Positions 1-10,769 of a DNA stretch of 64,000 nucleotides are shown here, piece by piece (within the stretch, counting starts at the first letter, position 1; every line of letters begins with the position of its first letter). Position numbers and translations under genes: made by a program. The DNA is from Labia minor. Its lineage: Eukaryota; Arthropoda; Insecta; Dermaptera; Spongiphoridae. The notes beneath the pieces are model-generated. The model did no database searches, was not told the DNA's origin, and saw nothing but the letters and a program-made list of their open reading frames with translations. The stretch lies in the NCBI GenBank assembly GCA_963082975.1, contig OY720344.1, positions 79,100,053 to 79,164,052 on the forward strand, written 5' to 3'.

Positions 1-1937
1 AAACTTTCTAACACTGGATTTCGAGACAAAGAGTCTGCTTCCACATTTGAGGATCCTGGTGCATACATGATTTTGAAATCATACTGAGACAAATAATGCA
101 TAAGATCCCCAAGAGGTTCATCTGTTCTAGCTTTCACACGCAAAGTCTCCAAAGGTTTATGATCTGAGATTATATTAAATTTTCTTCCTATTAACCAGTG
201 TTGCCAGTAAACAATTGCTTCCTTAATAGCCAAACACTCTAGATAAATAGCTTTTCTTTTCTTTTGGCCATTACTCAACTTTTTAGAGAAATATGCAACT
301 GGATGTAGAAAACCATCATCATCAGGCTGTTTAAAGACGGCGCCTAAACCTTCTCCACTTGCATCCGTGTATATGAACACCTCTTTTTTTTCATCATATA
401 TTTTTAATATGGGACTCGAACATAAATACTCTTTTATTAATTTAAAAGATTCCTCACATTTACAATCCCATTTGAAATTAACATTTTTTCTTAGTAGATT
501 ATGTAATGGCTCCAGGAGTTTCACAGCATTTTCAATGTATTTATAATAAAAATTTACCTTTCCTAAAAATTGTCTTATGTTTTTCTTACTTTTAGGTGTT
601 TCAAATTTTTGTATTGCTATGAGATTGTCCTTGTAAGGCATTATTCTCCCTTTTTCTATAATATGTCCTAAATACTTAACAGAATTCTTTGCAAATATGC
701 ATTTTATTAATTTTAATTTGAATCCTTCTCTTTTAATCATATCCAATACTAACTCAATATGTTTCATGTGTTCCTCAAATGTATTTGAAAAGATTAATAT
801 ATCGTCAATGTAGTTAACACAAAAACTGTCTAATTTATTTCTTCTTAATAAGTTTGAGAGTATCCTTTGAAACACACTACTTGAGATTCTTAATCCGAAA
901 GGTAAAACATTCCACTGCCAATGGCCCTTTTGTGTGACAAACCCTAATTTTTCTCTATCCTTATTTCTTACAGGAATTGACCAGAAAGCCGAGTTTATGT
1001 CCAACGCAGAAAACCATGAACAATCGCCTGCTTTTACCATTATATCTTCTATTCTTAAAAACGGTTGACTCTCTGGTACAACTAACTTATTCAATTCCCT
1101 GAAATCGCAACACAACCTTTTTCTTCCAGCTTCATCCTTCTTGTATGCCATTGTTACAGGAGCAGCAAAAGGGGAAGATGATTCTTCTATAAGACCTGCC
1201 TTCTGTAACCTCTCTACTTGTTTTTCAATTTCCTTCTGATCAGGCAAAGAACTTCTATATGGTTTCTTTGATATATATTTATATTCTCTCAATTTGACCA
1301 CAGCTTCATAATTTTTTACTTTCCCTGTATCATATTTATCTTTAGCAAATATGTTTTTTTTATTAATTAATAATTTTTTTAATTCATTTCTATTATCCTT
1401 ATTTAAATGATTTAAATGGGATTCATATTCATCCAAGTCGATGTATTCATTCAAGTTTATTTCTTTATAATCTTTTCTTTTGTATTCAATATTTTTATTT
1501 TTATATCTGTCTCTATTATTTTGACTATTTATATTATTATCAATTTCAATATCTTTTATTTCTTTTGTAACATTTCCAATTTTTTGAAATATTTTTAATT
1601 CCTCATTTTGTATTAATTTAAATTTTTTTATTGCGTCAAGTCCAAGTAACATGTCATATGAAAAATTATTATTTTTAATTATATAAACATTCAATGTATC
1701 CGAAATTTCATTTATCTTCAATTGTAAGTGGGCCCGGCCTTCAACAAAACTTATCCCGTTAATCGTCTTAAATATAATATTTTCCCTTTTTATTTTTTTT
1801 TTTATTTCTTTCATAATTACTTTATAATTAATAAGAGATACATTTGAACCCGTATCATATACTGCTTTGATATTTTTATTTTTGTTAATTACTACATTTA
1901 ATTTTATTAACGGTATTGTTCTGCCGGGGCTTATACG
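1..1937 (-). CDS. pol: Pol polyprotein (protease, reverse transcriptase, RNase H), partial
   Basis: 645 codons are open from the frameshift point to the window edge. In order I see: an aspartic protease active site DTGS (residues about 28-31); an RT palm segment with LDINSAFWSIP and an LPFG motif; the catalytic YIDD box (376-379; bases 801-812); a thumb/connection region with FLGKVNF; and RNase H with TDAS (524-527) and SDHKP (591-595). It has no start codon of its own. It is in the -1 frame relative to gag, and a stop in this frame sits just upstream of the slippery site, so it must be made as a Gag-Pol fusion. Ty3/gypsy affiliation rests on domain order and these motifs; I cannot name the clade. 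All catalytic residues checked are present, so this copy may be functional or very young. Confidence 0.92.
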
Positions 1938-2980
1938 TTTTTTTCATTCGAAACCATCTCTTCCAAACAGTTTATACTAATTTTTTTATCATATATTTTT
2001 TTATTAAAACACTTCTCAACTGGATGATATCGGTCTCCTTTTTCCAATCCTTTACATATATAACAAGGAACCTTCTTGACATTTATATCTGTTTTTATTT
2101 CATTATTTTTCTTTTTTATCATAGCCCAATCATATTTTCTTAGCATATTAATTAATTTGTTGGTATTTGTCACCTCATCTTTATCTACTATATTCTGAAT
2201 ATGAATGGGTAAACCTACCATAATATGATTTACTTTTGAGGTTTCTGAAATGGAAGGCTCAGCTTCTACTAATAATCTTTCTTTTTTCAGACAGTAATCG
2301 ATGACCGATTCTCCCATATATCTATATTTATATGCATATCTCACATCAGACCACCCTTTACTCGCATAAACTAATAAGAAGGATTCTCTCCATTCACTCC
2401 AATTACTATCAATAATTTTTTTACTGTTAATCCTGTACCAGTCATTGGCATTTCCTTCTAAAAATAATCGCAATGTTTGTATTTTCATGGAATCTATTAT
2501 TATTTGATGCCTATGACATTCACTTTCAAATGTTTTTATCCATTCTTTAGCATTTTGTTGAATGCCTATGAATTTCTCAATATTAAATTTTTTTTCAATC
2601 TCTAATAAATTTATTTTATTCACATAATTATAATCCAGTTTCATCTCTAATGGATTAGATTTTTCTATATTTTCAACAAAAACTTCTTCCAGCATATATC
2701 CATCAAATATAAAATTATCTTTTTCATCTAAATATCTTTTTTTTAATTTTTCTGACAATGCAATATTTATGTTTCTGAAATTTCCCTGTTTTAACATACT
2801 CTTACATCCTAATTTCACTGTACTTAGCTGAAAGAGGTCCTGATGTTCACTTTCATGCTGGCTCTCCGTTGGGAATGCATATATTTCATCACTGCCCAGA
2901 AATTTTATGGTCTTGATTTTATTCACCAATTTTCCTTCTTCAAATTCCTTAACGATGTGAATCTTTATATCAGAAGGCAT
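1931..2980 (-). CDS. gag: Gag-like protein of the retrotransposon
   Basis: A 349-residue protein starting at ATG 2978-2980 and ending TAA 1931-1933. The central part (about residues 130-290) has the tryptophan-containing helical pattern of retrotransposon Gag/capsid (NANDWYR, WSEWRESFL). The C-terminal end carries a zinc-knuckle-like motif, C-X2-C-X9-H-X4-C (bases 2009-2065), in place of the usual C-X2-C-X4-H-X4-C. The decayed copy at 9.87-10.76 kb has a recognisably related Gag. Gag assembles the particle that packages the element RNA. The frame is intact and overlaps pol through the frameshift site. Confidence 0.85.
   Translation of the reverse strand: MPSDIKIHIVKEFEEGKLVNKIKTIKFLGSDEIYAFPTESQHESEHQDLFQLSTVKLGCKSMLKQGNFRNINIALSEKLKKRYLDEKDNFIFDGYMLEEVFVENIEKSNPLEMKLDYNYVNKINLLEIEKKFNIEKFIGIQQNAKEWIKTFESECHRHQIIIDSMKIQTLRLFLEGNANDWYRINSKKIIDSNWSEWRESFLLVYASKGWSDVRYAYKYRYMGESVIDYCLKKERLLVEAEPSISETSKVNHIMVGLPIHIQNIVDKDEVTNTNKLINMLRKYDWAMIKKKNNEIKTDINVKKVPCYICKGLEKGDRYHPVEKCFNKKIYDKKISINCLEEMVSNEKNV
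1937..1943 (-). promoter_or_regulatory. -1 programmed ribosomal frameshift slippery site
   Basis: On the minus strand the last gag codons before TAA contain the heptamer A AAA AAC, placed exactly in the gag reading frame as X XXY YYZ. Slipping back one base continues into the open pol frame (CGT ATA AGC...). The gag stop follows two codons later. This is one of the standard slippery heptamers of retroviral and retrotransposon gag-pol junctions. A C- and G-rich stretch lies a few bases downstream; I could not confirm a stem-loop or pseudoknot by eye. Confidence 0.85.
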
Positions 2981-3360
2981 GTTTCCAATCTTGAAAAGAA
3001 TCGATTTATAAGTATGTTCAGGGATTCTGGTAACTAAATCGATTTCGTTCTCTGTAAAGATTTTTATTCAATATTAATTTTTTTTTACATTGATTATTTA
3101 CAATATTAGAAATATAAATTACCTGTAAAGAAATCGATTCTAAAGTTGATTCTTCCAGATAATTCTTACAAATGCCAAATATAAATTATTAACTAATAAT
3201 TCTAATTAAAAATTATCCTATTACAATTTATATTCGTCTTTAATCCATTCTAAAATTAGTTAGTTGATTCTTATAAATAATACAAACAATATCACTAACA
3301 GATGGCGGTGACTAAAGGGTACTATATAGCAGTGACTTTGTTACATATATATATATATTT
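2981..3360 (-). other. Leader and possible 5' LTR region of retroelement copy 1
   Basis: Noncoding DNA upstream of gag. Read on the minus strand it starts near TGTAACAAAGTCACTGC (right side) and contains a TTTACA at about 3054-3059, so an LTR of roughly 300 bp is conceivable. The other LTR is outside the window, so direct comparison is impossible, and I could not assign a tRNA primer binding site. Confidence 0.3.
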
Positions 3361-3915
3361 CTTTATATTTATATTAAAGTTTAATTTTGATGGGAATTTA
3401 TTTGATAAAACAAAAAAAAACATCAAAATCATGATTTGAATTTTAATCAAAAATACAAAATAACAGATATTACGTTTTTATTTCATTTTATTTCATTTTA
3501 TTTTTTTTTTCTTGTTTTCTAATAGAATTCTAACTTATTTCAAGGTTTTCAAATTTATTGATTCTCTCTGATTTGTTTTTTTTTCAAATCATTAAACCAA
3601 TGTGAAAAAAAAAATAATTCAATATTATTCTTGTTTATTATTCTATTCCAATAGACCCAGCTAAATCTGATTTGGCAACTGAAATACTCAACAGAATACA
3701 ATCGCCTTCTGTATCACACGAATATTCTACTTTTAACTTTATTTTCAGAAATCTACTACTTATAGTTTTTTTTTAATTGTTGTAATTCCAAAATTTAATT
3801 GATTGTTATTTTTTAGAAAAAGTTTGAAATCTCTTTTCTTGAGACGGGGCGGTTTGAAATCTTCTACTGTCTTGATTGTTGCTTAGATTCAGATTTATTT
3901 ATTTGTTTCTTCAAA
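3361..3915. other. A+T-rich spacer
   Basis: Homopolymer-rich DNA with no coding frame, RNA gene or repeat that I recognise. Confidence 0.5.
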
Positions 3916-3921
3916 TGAGAC

Positions 3922-4152
3922 ATGAAAAGCAAACGTTTAGCTGGTGTTGGTCAGATGAAAAAAACGACCGAAGTGATGTCAAGCATTATAAAACAAAAGT
4001 TTAAACAATGTTTTAAAAATTGGAATGAAATATTATACAGATCTGTAAATGTACCTGGGGAATATTTTATAAGGAATTTTGAAGGATTGTGCATAAAATT
4101 TCAAAAAAAATATGTTAAAAAACTAACTGTAAGTTTGGATTCTTTTGCATAA
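3922..4152 (+). pseudogene. Possible mariner-type transposase C-terminal fragment
   Basis: A 76-residue frame with the pattern TTEVM...F..CF..W......GEYF, which resembles the C-terminal end of mariner/Tc1 transposases (a CF-x2-W helix followed by GEYFEG-like residues). No catalytic residues remain. A mariner N-terminal fragment lies 300 bp downstream on the same strand, so the order is inverted relative to an intact gene; this means two insertions or a rearrangement. It could be an unrelated short frame. Confidence 0.4.
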
Positions 4153-4441
4153 CTATTGAACATGTGTACGAGAGTGGTTTTAAAAGTTCCTGCAAAGTCA
4201 AATAGAGGACTATTCATGCGAATAGAAGTTATTTTCAGATCTCTTGGAAGAACACTCACCAAGTTTAAGCCAGATCGGTTTATTTTTTAGAATTTCGAAG
4301 TTGAGAGATTTTCAAAACATGAGAAGAAAAATCCTATCTTGATTAAATATTACTTTATGAAAGACAAAAGAGAAAGTTTCATAACATTATGGAGTCTCTG
4401 CACCTTCAAAAATAACAGTTTTTAAGTGATTTAAAAATTTT

Positions 4442-4650
4442 TGGAGTGACTATATGAACACAAGTGAAGCTGAACATCCTGGACGCCCTGATTCGGCACC
4501 CACTCTTGAAATCATAGATAAAATTTATGATATGTATATTGATGGATGACAGAAGAGTGAATGTGAGTGATATTGCTAGTAATGTGGGCATCTCGAATGA
4601 ATAGGTACATAATATTTTAAACCAACAGTTAGGTTTAAAAGAATAATCCG
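4442..4650 (+). pseudogene. Mariner transposase N-terminal (helix-turn-helix) fragment, frameshifted
   Basis: Translation gives a GRPDSAPT motif, then an IDKIYDMYIDD segment. After a one-base frameshift near 4548 it reads RRVNVSDIASNVGISNE, stop, VHNILNQQLGL. This is the usual mariner paired/HTH DNA-binding region (GRP-linker, then DRR..V.EIA..VGIS..SVH.IL...LG). At least two in-frame stops and one frameshift show that it is dead. No catalytic core is recognisable downstream. Confidence 0.75.
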
Positions 4651-6222
4651 CAATAAATTATCAATCAAAAACAAAATTTCGAATTATCAAGTGTTCCATG
4701 GGCAGTTGTTTCTTGACTGTGAATGAAGGATGGATAGACCACCAAAAATCCAAAGGCGTCAAATCAGGAATTCTAGGCTGTCACAAAACAGGACCATTCC
4801 TCCCAATCCAACGGTCAGGAAATATGTAGTTGAGAGCATCTTGGACAATTAGGCTACTCAAAATATTTATAATGCTACTCAATATCTCGTTTAATTTCGT
4901 TGTTTATTTATCGAATAGTTGTACAATAAAATCCCGTACACCTTTTTCGATGACCCTTTATAATTATTTCCACGAGTAATGCCATTTTTCTTATCGAGGT
5001 AAAACATTTTCAAACTACACTCGTAATTCATTGTTTTTTTGGAAGTATTTATCTTCCATTCGCGTCGTCATTGGTATATGTATATAAAAGTGAATAAAAT
5101 AAAATTATAATTATTTGTCGATCCAATTTAATTATAGACTTATTATAATAACAACATATTAAATAAAACTGATGGTAAATAATGTATTCAAATGTTTAAT
5201 TTATGTAGATCAATGTAATGTGGTTTAAGTTAATGGAGTGGAGTGCTGGCAATAAAAGTTATTTTTTTTAATCCTTGATCTTTGAATGTTTCTTGGTCTT
5301 GATTGATTGAACATCAATAACGTGTCTAGAATTAATAGGGTCCCTTCCTTCTACACGGTCCCTCTCATTCTGTCTCCGTGTTGCCAAGGGCATCGATATC
5401 TTTCTCTCTCTCTCTCTCTTAAACACACACACATACATCCACACAACTAGCTACCTGAAATGTCTCACTCAACGAATTTGATAAAAATACTTTAATATTC
5501 CGATGTTGTCGTTGAGAATGTCGATTGATCACTTACGACGAAAAAAAGTTACTTCGAAATTAGATTTTACCCTTTAATGATGTCATTTTTAATTATTTTT
5601 CTTGGTAAATAACAATTTATTTCAAGATTATTGAATTTAGAGAAAAAAATCAATTTTTACAAAAAAAAAAAAAAAAAAAATTGAAAACAAGTCTGATTAA
5701 ATAAAAATATTTTATTTTTATAAATTAACAATCATAATAGTTTATGGTTCATTCATCGATCTATATGATACTAAATACATTGAATTTAAATTTTCCTGGC
5801 CGCAGTAATCATATTTCTCCAATATCTCTATCATCTAATTGTAAACTATTTCCATCCAAATTCTATCTTCACTCAACTCTCTCAGAACCATCTACCTTTA
5901 TATTGTCAGCCCAGTGTGTTCTTGATCTGCTCACTAGTAGTTTCTCAATTGGGTTTCATATAAATAAATCTATCAACATTTCACGCTCATTGTAACCTTA
6001 TAATTTTGACTGTTTTAAATGCATTAAGATAATTCTTCATTATGGAAATTCCATTCCATTTCTCTGTAAATTGGTCTTTATAGGACTTTATTCAACGAAG
6101 AATCCTATTTTCGAATATTCTTAATCTATTCTCTTCTTCTAATTTCATGGAATGGATTTAAAAATATAACTTTAATTATATTAAATATTATTTTAATAAT
6201 TAATAATATATAAGAAAAAAAA
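4651..6222. other. Intergenic DNA
   Basis: Mostly A+T-rich. There are CT-rich and CA-rich microsatellite tracts at about 5400-5440 and a poly(A) run at about 5660-5680. Bases 4680-4990 may be further transposon debris (a moderately G+C-rich stretch after the mariner fragment). No gene is supported. Confidence 0.5.
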
Positions 6223-6854
6223 TCTGGAGTGTCTCCACTCGACTATCTCCCTCTCTCTCTATTTGAAGTGGATTAAATAACATATATTATATTTAAATTA
6301 AATTTAATTAATTAAATTATATTTAAATTAAATTTAATTAATTAAATTATATTTAAATTAAATTTAATTAATTAAATTATAAATTATAATTAAATTTAAT
6401 AAATAATATTTATTAAATCAGCGCGGGTTGGGCTTTTTGTGCTGGCGCTTGATTTGCAGTGTTAAAAAATTAATTCCGGTACGTTCAGCCATTTAATCAA
6501 GCTGAAATTCTATATATAGCAGTTTTATACAATTTTTAATCATGTGAAAACTATCAAACATTATTTTTACGGTTACTTTAGAGGAAAAAAAATCAAAACT
6601 TGGTAGGTAATGACCCTCTTCCGGATGAGCTACATTTCTCAAAAGTCGATAGAAAACTACAAATTTTGAATAATGCTCGTGTACCAAATTTCATTATTCT
6701 AGCACAAACTGTTTTTTGTCTATATACATACATACACACATAAACACACAGATATTTTTCAACTTTAGTGAAAATGATTTAGGAACATTAAAAACATAAA
6801 AATCTCGACATCGAAAATTTTCGTGATCGCAATACTATCTCTGGCGAGATAGTA
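6223..6854. mobile_element. Family A Helentron-like non-autonomous element, copy A1
   Basis: It starts with the hairpin TGGAGTGTCTCCACTC followed by the subterminal repeat ACTATCTC, and ends with the palindrome CTATCTCTGGCGAGATAG plus TA. Between them are the family's landmarks: GTGTTAAAAAATTAATTCCGG, a TATATATAGCAG block, GACCCTCTTCCGG, a CATACACA microsatellite and TTCGTGATCGCAATA. At least seven other copies or fragments occur in this window. It carries no coding frame. Confidence 0.7.
6285..6380. repeat. 30-bp A+T tandem repeat within copy A1
   Basis: Three consecutive, nearly identical 30-base units made only of A and T (unit boundaries at 6301, 6331 and 6361). Other family A copies have a single version of this segment, so the array expanded after insertion. 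Confidence 0.8.
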
Positions 6855-7023
6855 ATGACTGAATGTGAGCTTACAATTGAATCCCAAGAAGAAAAAAAGT
6901 CAAAGTTAATATTAATCCTAATATTATTTGGAATACTGGTTGAAGGACCTCACTTGGGAAATGCTAGTTGGGATATGTATGGAATTCATGGTAGGTAATC
7001 ATAAAGAATATGATATATTGATT

Positions 7024-8188
7024 ACACAGGCCAACAAAAAAAAATTTTTGAAAACTTTTTTCACGTTAATAGGTGATGTTTATAGATTTTTTTGAGCTGA
7101 ATCCAAATCTGGCCTTGGTTTATTTGTATCACGCACAGTTTTTGAGCAATCTGTTTTTTAATGATATAGTATAAAACCACTTTAGTATATAGGGAAATTA
7201 ATGAAACGCTATGTTAAATCATAAGCATGGTTTGTATTTACAGTTTAAAACAGTGACCCCGAATGTGTGTGCCATTATAGGTTTTTATTGATATTACAGG
7301 TTTCACTTGTCAGCTGAAATTGGTTTATACTTCCGTTCTCTTTTTTCTTTGAAGCTTCTTATGTAGCTTTTTCTTCGATGTGTTGCTTGCTGAACTTCAC
7401 GGTGAAGTGACCAACAATAGTCCCCCATCATGTTGGTGTTCCAGCGGCCCTGGTAGCGTTTTTCCATCACTTTAATGTCTTGGTGAAAACGTTCGCCTTG
7501 CTCCTCGCTAACATCTTCCAAATTGTCTGGGAAGTAATCAAGGTGGCTATTCAAAAAGTGAACTTTCAGGCTCATCAAACATCCTAAATTTTTAAACTTC
7601 TTTAACATGTTAGCTACAATAGAAACATGTTCTGGATCTTTTTTATTCCCCAAGAATTTAGTAACGACTTGCTTGAATGATATCCATGCTTCTTTCTCAT
7701 TTACGGTCATTGTGGATTCAAAGTTAACGTCAAACATCATTTTTCTAATGTCAAGTCCGACAAAGACGCCTTCTTTTAGTTTAGCTTCTGAAAGGTGTGG
7801 AAACTTTTGGCTGAGATACTTAAAACACGGTCCATCTTTAGGCAGAGCCTTAACAAACTGTTTCATGAGTCCTAATTTTATATGTAGAGGTGGTAGGAGC
7901 ACGTTTTTTGGATCTACAAGGTTTCTGCGTAGAATGTTCTTCTCACCTGGGTTTAAGGACTTCCTCACAGGCCAGTTCTTTCTGCACCACTATACAATAC
8001 TATCTAAATTAATTAAATTATTAAATATCGCTAAACGCAAAAATCTCGAAAAAAATGCATTTAACTATAAAATGTGAAGAAATGGTAGGTGATTCAGTTT
8101 TTTAAACATCATATTTGGATTCAGCAACCTAAAAAACATAATAATAAGGTATATTCATTAAAAAAGTTTTTTCATCGTTGGCCTGTGT
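7024..8188. mobile_element. DNA transposon with 12-bp terminal inverted repeats and a 221-residue ORF
   Basis: The ends are ACACAGGCCAAC (7024-7035) and its exact complement GTTGGCCTGTGT (8177-8188), each followed inward by an A/T run and ACTTTTTT. The enclosed minus-strand frame (7303-7968) is intact. No clear target-site duplication could be fixed because both flanks are A+T-rich. Superfamily not recognised. Confidence 0.65.
7303..7968 (-). CDS. Uncharacterised transposon-borne protein (221 residues, probably N-terminally incomplete)
   Basis: A frame rich in charged and aromatic residues. It contains CLMSLKVHFLNSHLDYFP, then a D/E-rich EEQGERFHQDI segment, a MEKRYQGRW motif and MGDYCW, and ends in a basic tail (HRRKS, KEKRERK). 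The look is of an uncharacterised protein that occurs in many copies in arthropod genomes, as I recall it. The reading frame stays open upstream of the ATG (KNWPVRKSL), so the true start or an upstream exon probably lies between 7968 and 8090. The flanking inverted repeats suggest it belongs to a mobile element. I do not recognise a DDE triad, and no function is assigned. Confidence 0.6.
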   Translation of the reverse strand: MRKSLNPGEKNILRRNLVDPKNVLLPPLHIKLGLMKQFVKALPKDGPCFKYLSQKFPHLSEAKLKEGVFVGLDIRKMMFDVNFESTMTVNEKEAWISFKQVVTKFLGNKKDPEHVSIVANMLKKFKNLGCLMSLKVHFLNSHLDYFPDNLEDVSEEQGERFHQDIKVMEKRYQGRWNTNMMGDYCWSLHREVQQATHRRKSYIRSFKEKRERKYKPISADK

Positions 8189-8619
8189 TATATATTAGAA
8201 AATAATGCAAATGGTCTGTCTTCCTTGAAATTCCTAATTAATGTTGTTGGTATTTAAAACATGTCGTGGGATGCTTTTATTTCATTCTAATACTCTCTTG
8301 TTCTGACAAATACTTTAAAATCATAAGGAATTAATATAAATATTTTAATAATAATTAAATTATTATTGATTAATAAAAATTACTTTTAATTAACTATTAT
8401 GCAACAATGTCATTTACACTCGCTCTCAATCCACTTTTATTGGTATTGTAATTAATTCTGTAAAATACAATATTAGTTAAGGGGAAAATTTAGATTTTAA
8501 ATTTTTTTTGTCTAAATCCAGAGTTAAAATTCTTGATTTAATTATTTATTATTTGATTGAGTATATATATATATATATATATATATAATCATAATATATG
8601 TATATATAATTAAATTTTA

Positions 8620-8909
8620 CGTAACTAGGGGGGAGCAGGGGGGGACATATGTCCCCGGGCGCCAAATTTAGGGGGCGCAAAATTAGGGAAGCCAATTTGG
8701 AATAAAAGAATTAATATTTAAAGTTTAACTGTATTTTGTGTAAGTCAATAAATATTATTTATACGCTTATTAAAATTTGTTAAACCTGTTACGTTATTCG
8801 TCATTAATATTCTTTAAAAAAAAATTAAATTATATATATATATATACACGAAAGGGGGCGCTGATTTCTCAGTTGCCCCCAGGCGCAAAAACCTCACGGT
8901 ACGCCACTG
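8620..8909. mobile_element. hAT-like MITE remnant
   Basis: The right end read inward is CAGTGGCGTACCGTGAGG. The left end begins CGTAACTAGGGGGG, consistent with the same CAGTGGCGTA terminus lacking its first bases. Both ends carry matching G-rich and GGGGGCGC blocks (8673-8680 and 8855-8862). No convincing 8-bp duplication is visible. Confidence 0.45.
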
Positions 8910-9039
8910 GTTTTATAGAAGTTGGTTTATATGTATATATAAACTTGGTCCCATTGAGTTCTAGAGGAGAGTATCAAACGATAAGTTAATTAATTTTTTT
9001 AAGATTTTTAGACATTTATATTATTTAAAAATTCAATAT

Positions 9040-9300
9040 TATAAAGATGAGAGGTGAATGTAAAAATTAAGAGAGGGAGATAGGGATAGTGCGTTCGTGT
9101 CATTGTGACTAAGTGATTACTCAGCCCATCTCATCCCATTTGTGTTCAGTCCAACAAGTGCAATGATCCAACGACCCCTCGGATGTTGGCTGAGAGACTG
9201 GCTGGCTCCGTTCTATCCTCCAACACAAACCTCAACTCGAAACACTACAGAATGAATGAACGGCATGCGGAAGTACACTTACGAGAATTTTCCCCTTCCA
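9040..9300. other. G+C-richer island of unknown nature
   Basis: A stretch clearly less A+T-rich than its surroundings, starting with GA-rich sequence and containing short frames only (31 residues from the ATG at 9162). It may be a promoter or noncoding first exon of a gene not otherwise visible. I found no splice-consistent coding continuation. Confidence 0.25.
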
Positions 9301-9866
9301 TTAATTCAAAGAATTCATTTGAAAACATCAAACATATTAAGACATTGACGTATATCCGTTCAATTTTTTAAAAAAATATTAAAATATAAATACATTTGTT
9401 ATAAACATTTATATTTATATATATATCTACATCTATAAATAGATATGCATATAGATATATTATATATACAGAAATGATTCAAATACTGATTAATTTTTAT
9501 CAGTTATTCATTTTTTTCATTTTTTTTTTTTTTTATTATTTATTTTTAAACTTTAATTTTATTTGAAATTCAGGTTTTCTTATATTTATGCAAAGAGAAA
9601 GTATTTTTTCTTATATTTAACTTTACCGCGTCTTTTAAACTAGTCACCGTTAGATGGGGTCATAAGCCATTTTATGGAATGCCAAAAAAAACTATATTTT
9701 ATTAAATATTATAATTAATTTATTTTATGAAAAGAAATTGTAGATAGTGTAAAAAGAGAGAGGGTAATAGTAAACTTTAATTGTCGTTTCTTTGATTACA
9801 GATTTGGTTTATATCTTTCTCACCCTGATCCAAAATAATAAGCCTCATAAAACGACAATTTTTATA

Positions 9867-10758
9867 ATGGCGAAGAGATTGCAATTCAAGTTTCAATATG
9901 TGGTGTCGCCAAATGAGAAGAAGACGAGTGTTGTTGCCATAACCTCAGTTATGACAGAGGATAACAAGGAATATAAGTTTCCAGAAGCTATGAGGTTTGT
10001 AAGTGATCATGAAGAATTGCGTAAGACGGCTGTTTTTAAAGGGTAAGAAAAAGTTTTACTCAAAGAGGTCAAGAGAGAACAGTGTGGGTCACTCTGACGA
10101 AAGAAATGAATGATACATACTTTGATAAGGAAGGTAACATAATGTTTAATGACTTATATTTAGAACAGATAATAAAAACAAATGTTTTGGAAACTATTCA
10201 AAACAAAAAAGTCAATCAACTTATTTTACAACACATTTCGGAAAAATTCATGATCGAAAAATTTACTTCCAAACATCCGAATGCAAGACAATGGATTGTA
10301 ACATTCGGTAAAGAATGTTTAAGATTTGAAATAAATGAAGATAATACAAAGATCAAAATATTAAGCCTATTCATGGACAGGTCATGTTCAGATTGGCACT
10401 CATCAACCCTCACAATATTGACAATGGATGCTGGATGGCTCGAATGGAAAAATAGATTTCTCGAGTCATTCTTGATAAGGGATAGAGTACAGGAATATAT
10501 GCTGAATCATATAAGTATAAGGAGGGATCATTAATCGAATATGCTTTGAAGAAAGAAAAGCTATTGCTAGATATTGATAATGACGTGTTGCTTATAGCAG
10601 CAGGATTACCTGAGTTTGTTAGAAATAAGATAGATAAAGAAAAATGTGAGATCTCGACTGGATTATTTTATGAAATCAGAAAATGTGAGAATTTAGTTAA
10701 TAAAATTAGTTTTACAAAAAGAAAAGAAGATAAACACAATAATATAAAAAAAAATTGA
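9867..10758 (+). pseudogene. Decayed gag of retroelement copy 2
   Basis: Three frame segments (9867-10046, 10082-10534 and 10546-10758) together parallel the copy 1 Gag. Shared positions include MIEKF...NARQWI.TF..EC, a DW, WLEWK.RFLESF and LKKEKLLL. The stop after the first segment and the frame change near 10534 break it. The C-terminal zinc-knuckle part is deleted. Confidence 0.8.
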
Positions 10759-10769
10759 AGAAAAAAACC

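Larger units (their letters stand above)
1..2980 (-). mobile_element. Ty3/gypsy-like LTR retrotransposon, copy 1 (gag-pol, 3' part cut by window edge)
   Basis: Gag and pol lie in two overlapping open frames on the minus strand. Protease, reverse transcriptase and RNase H can be read without a single stop or frameshift. Integrase and the 3' LTR would lie left of position 1. The domain order (protease, RT, RNase H) fits the Metaviridae, and the degraded copy at 9.65-12.87 kb shows that integrase follows RNase H. No env-like frame is visible inside the window. The 5' LTR boundary was not identified. The unbroken frames suggest a recent insertion. Confidence 0.9.

Noticed and set aside
7607..8077. 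156-residue plus-strand frame opposite the transposon ORF
   Set aside because: Antisense to the 7303-7968 frame, which has the protein-like composition and motifs.
9183..9371. 62-residue frame in a G+C-richer island
   Set aside because: No signal peptide, domain or splice continuation; the island is kept only as an unassigned feature.
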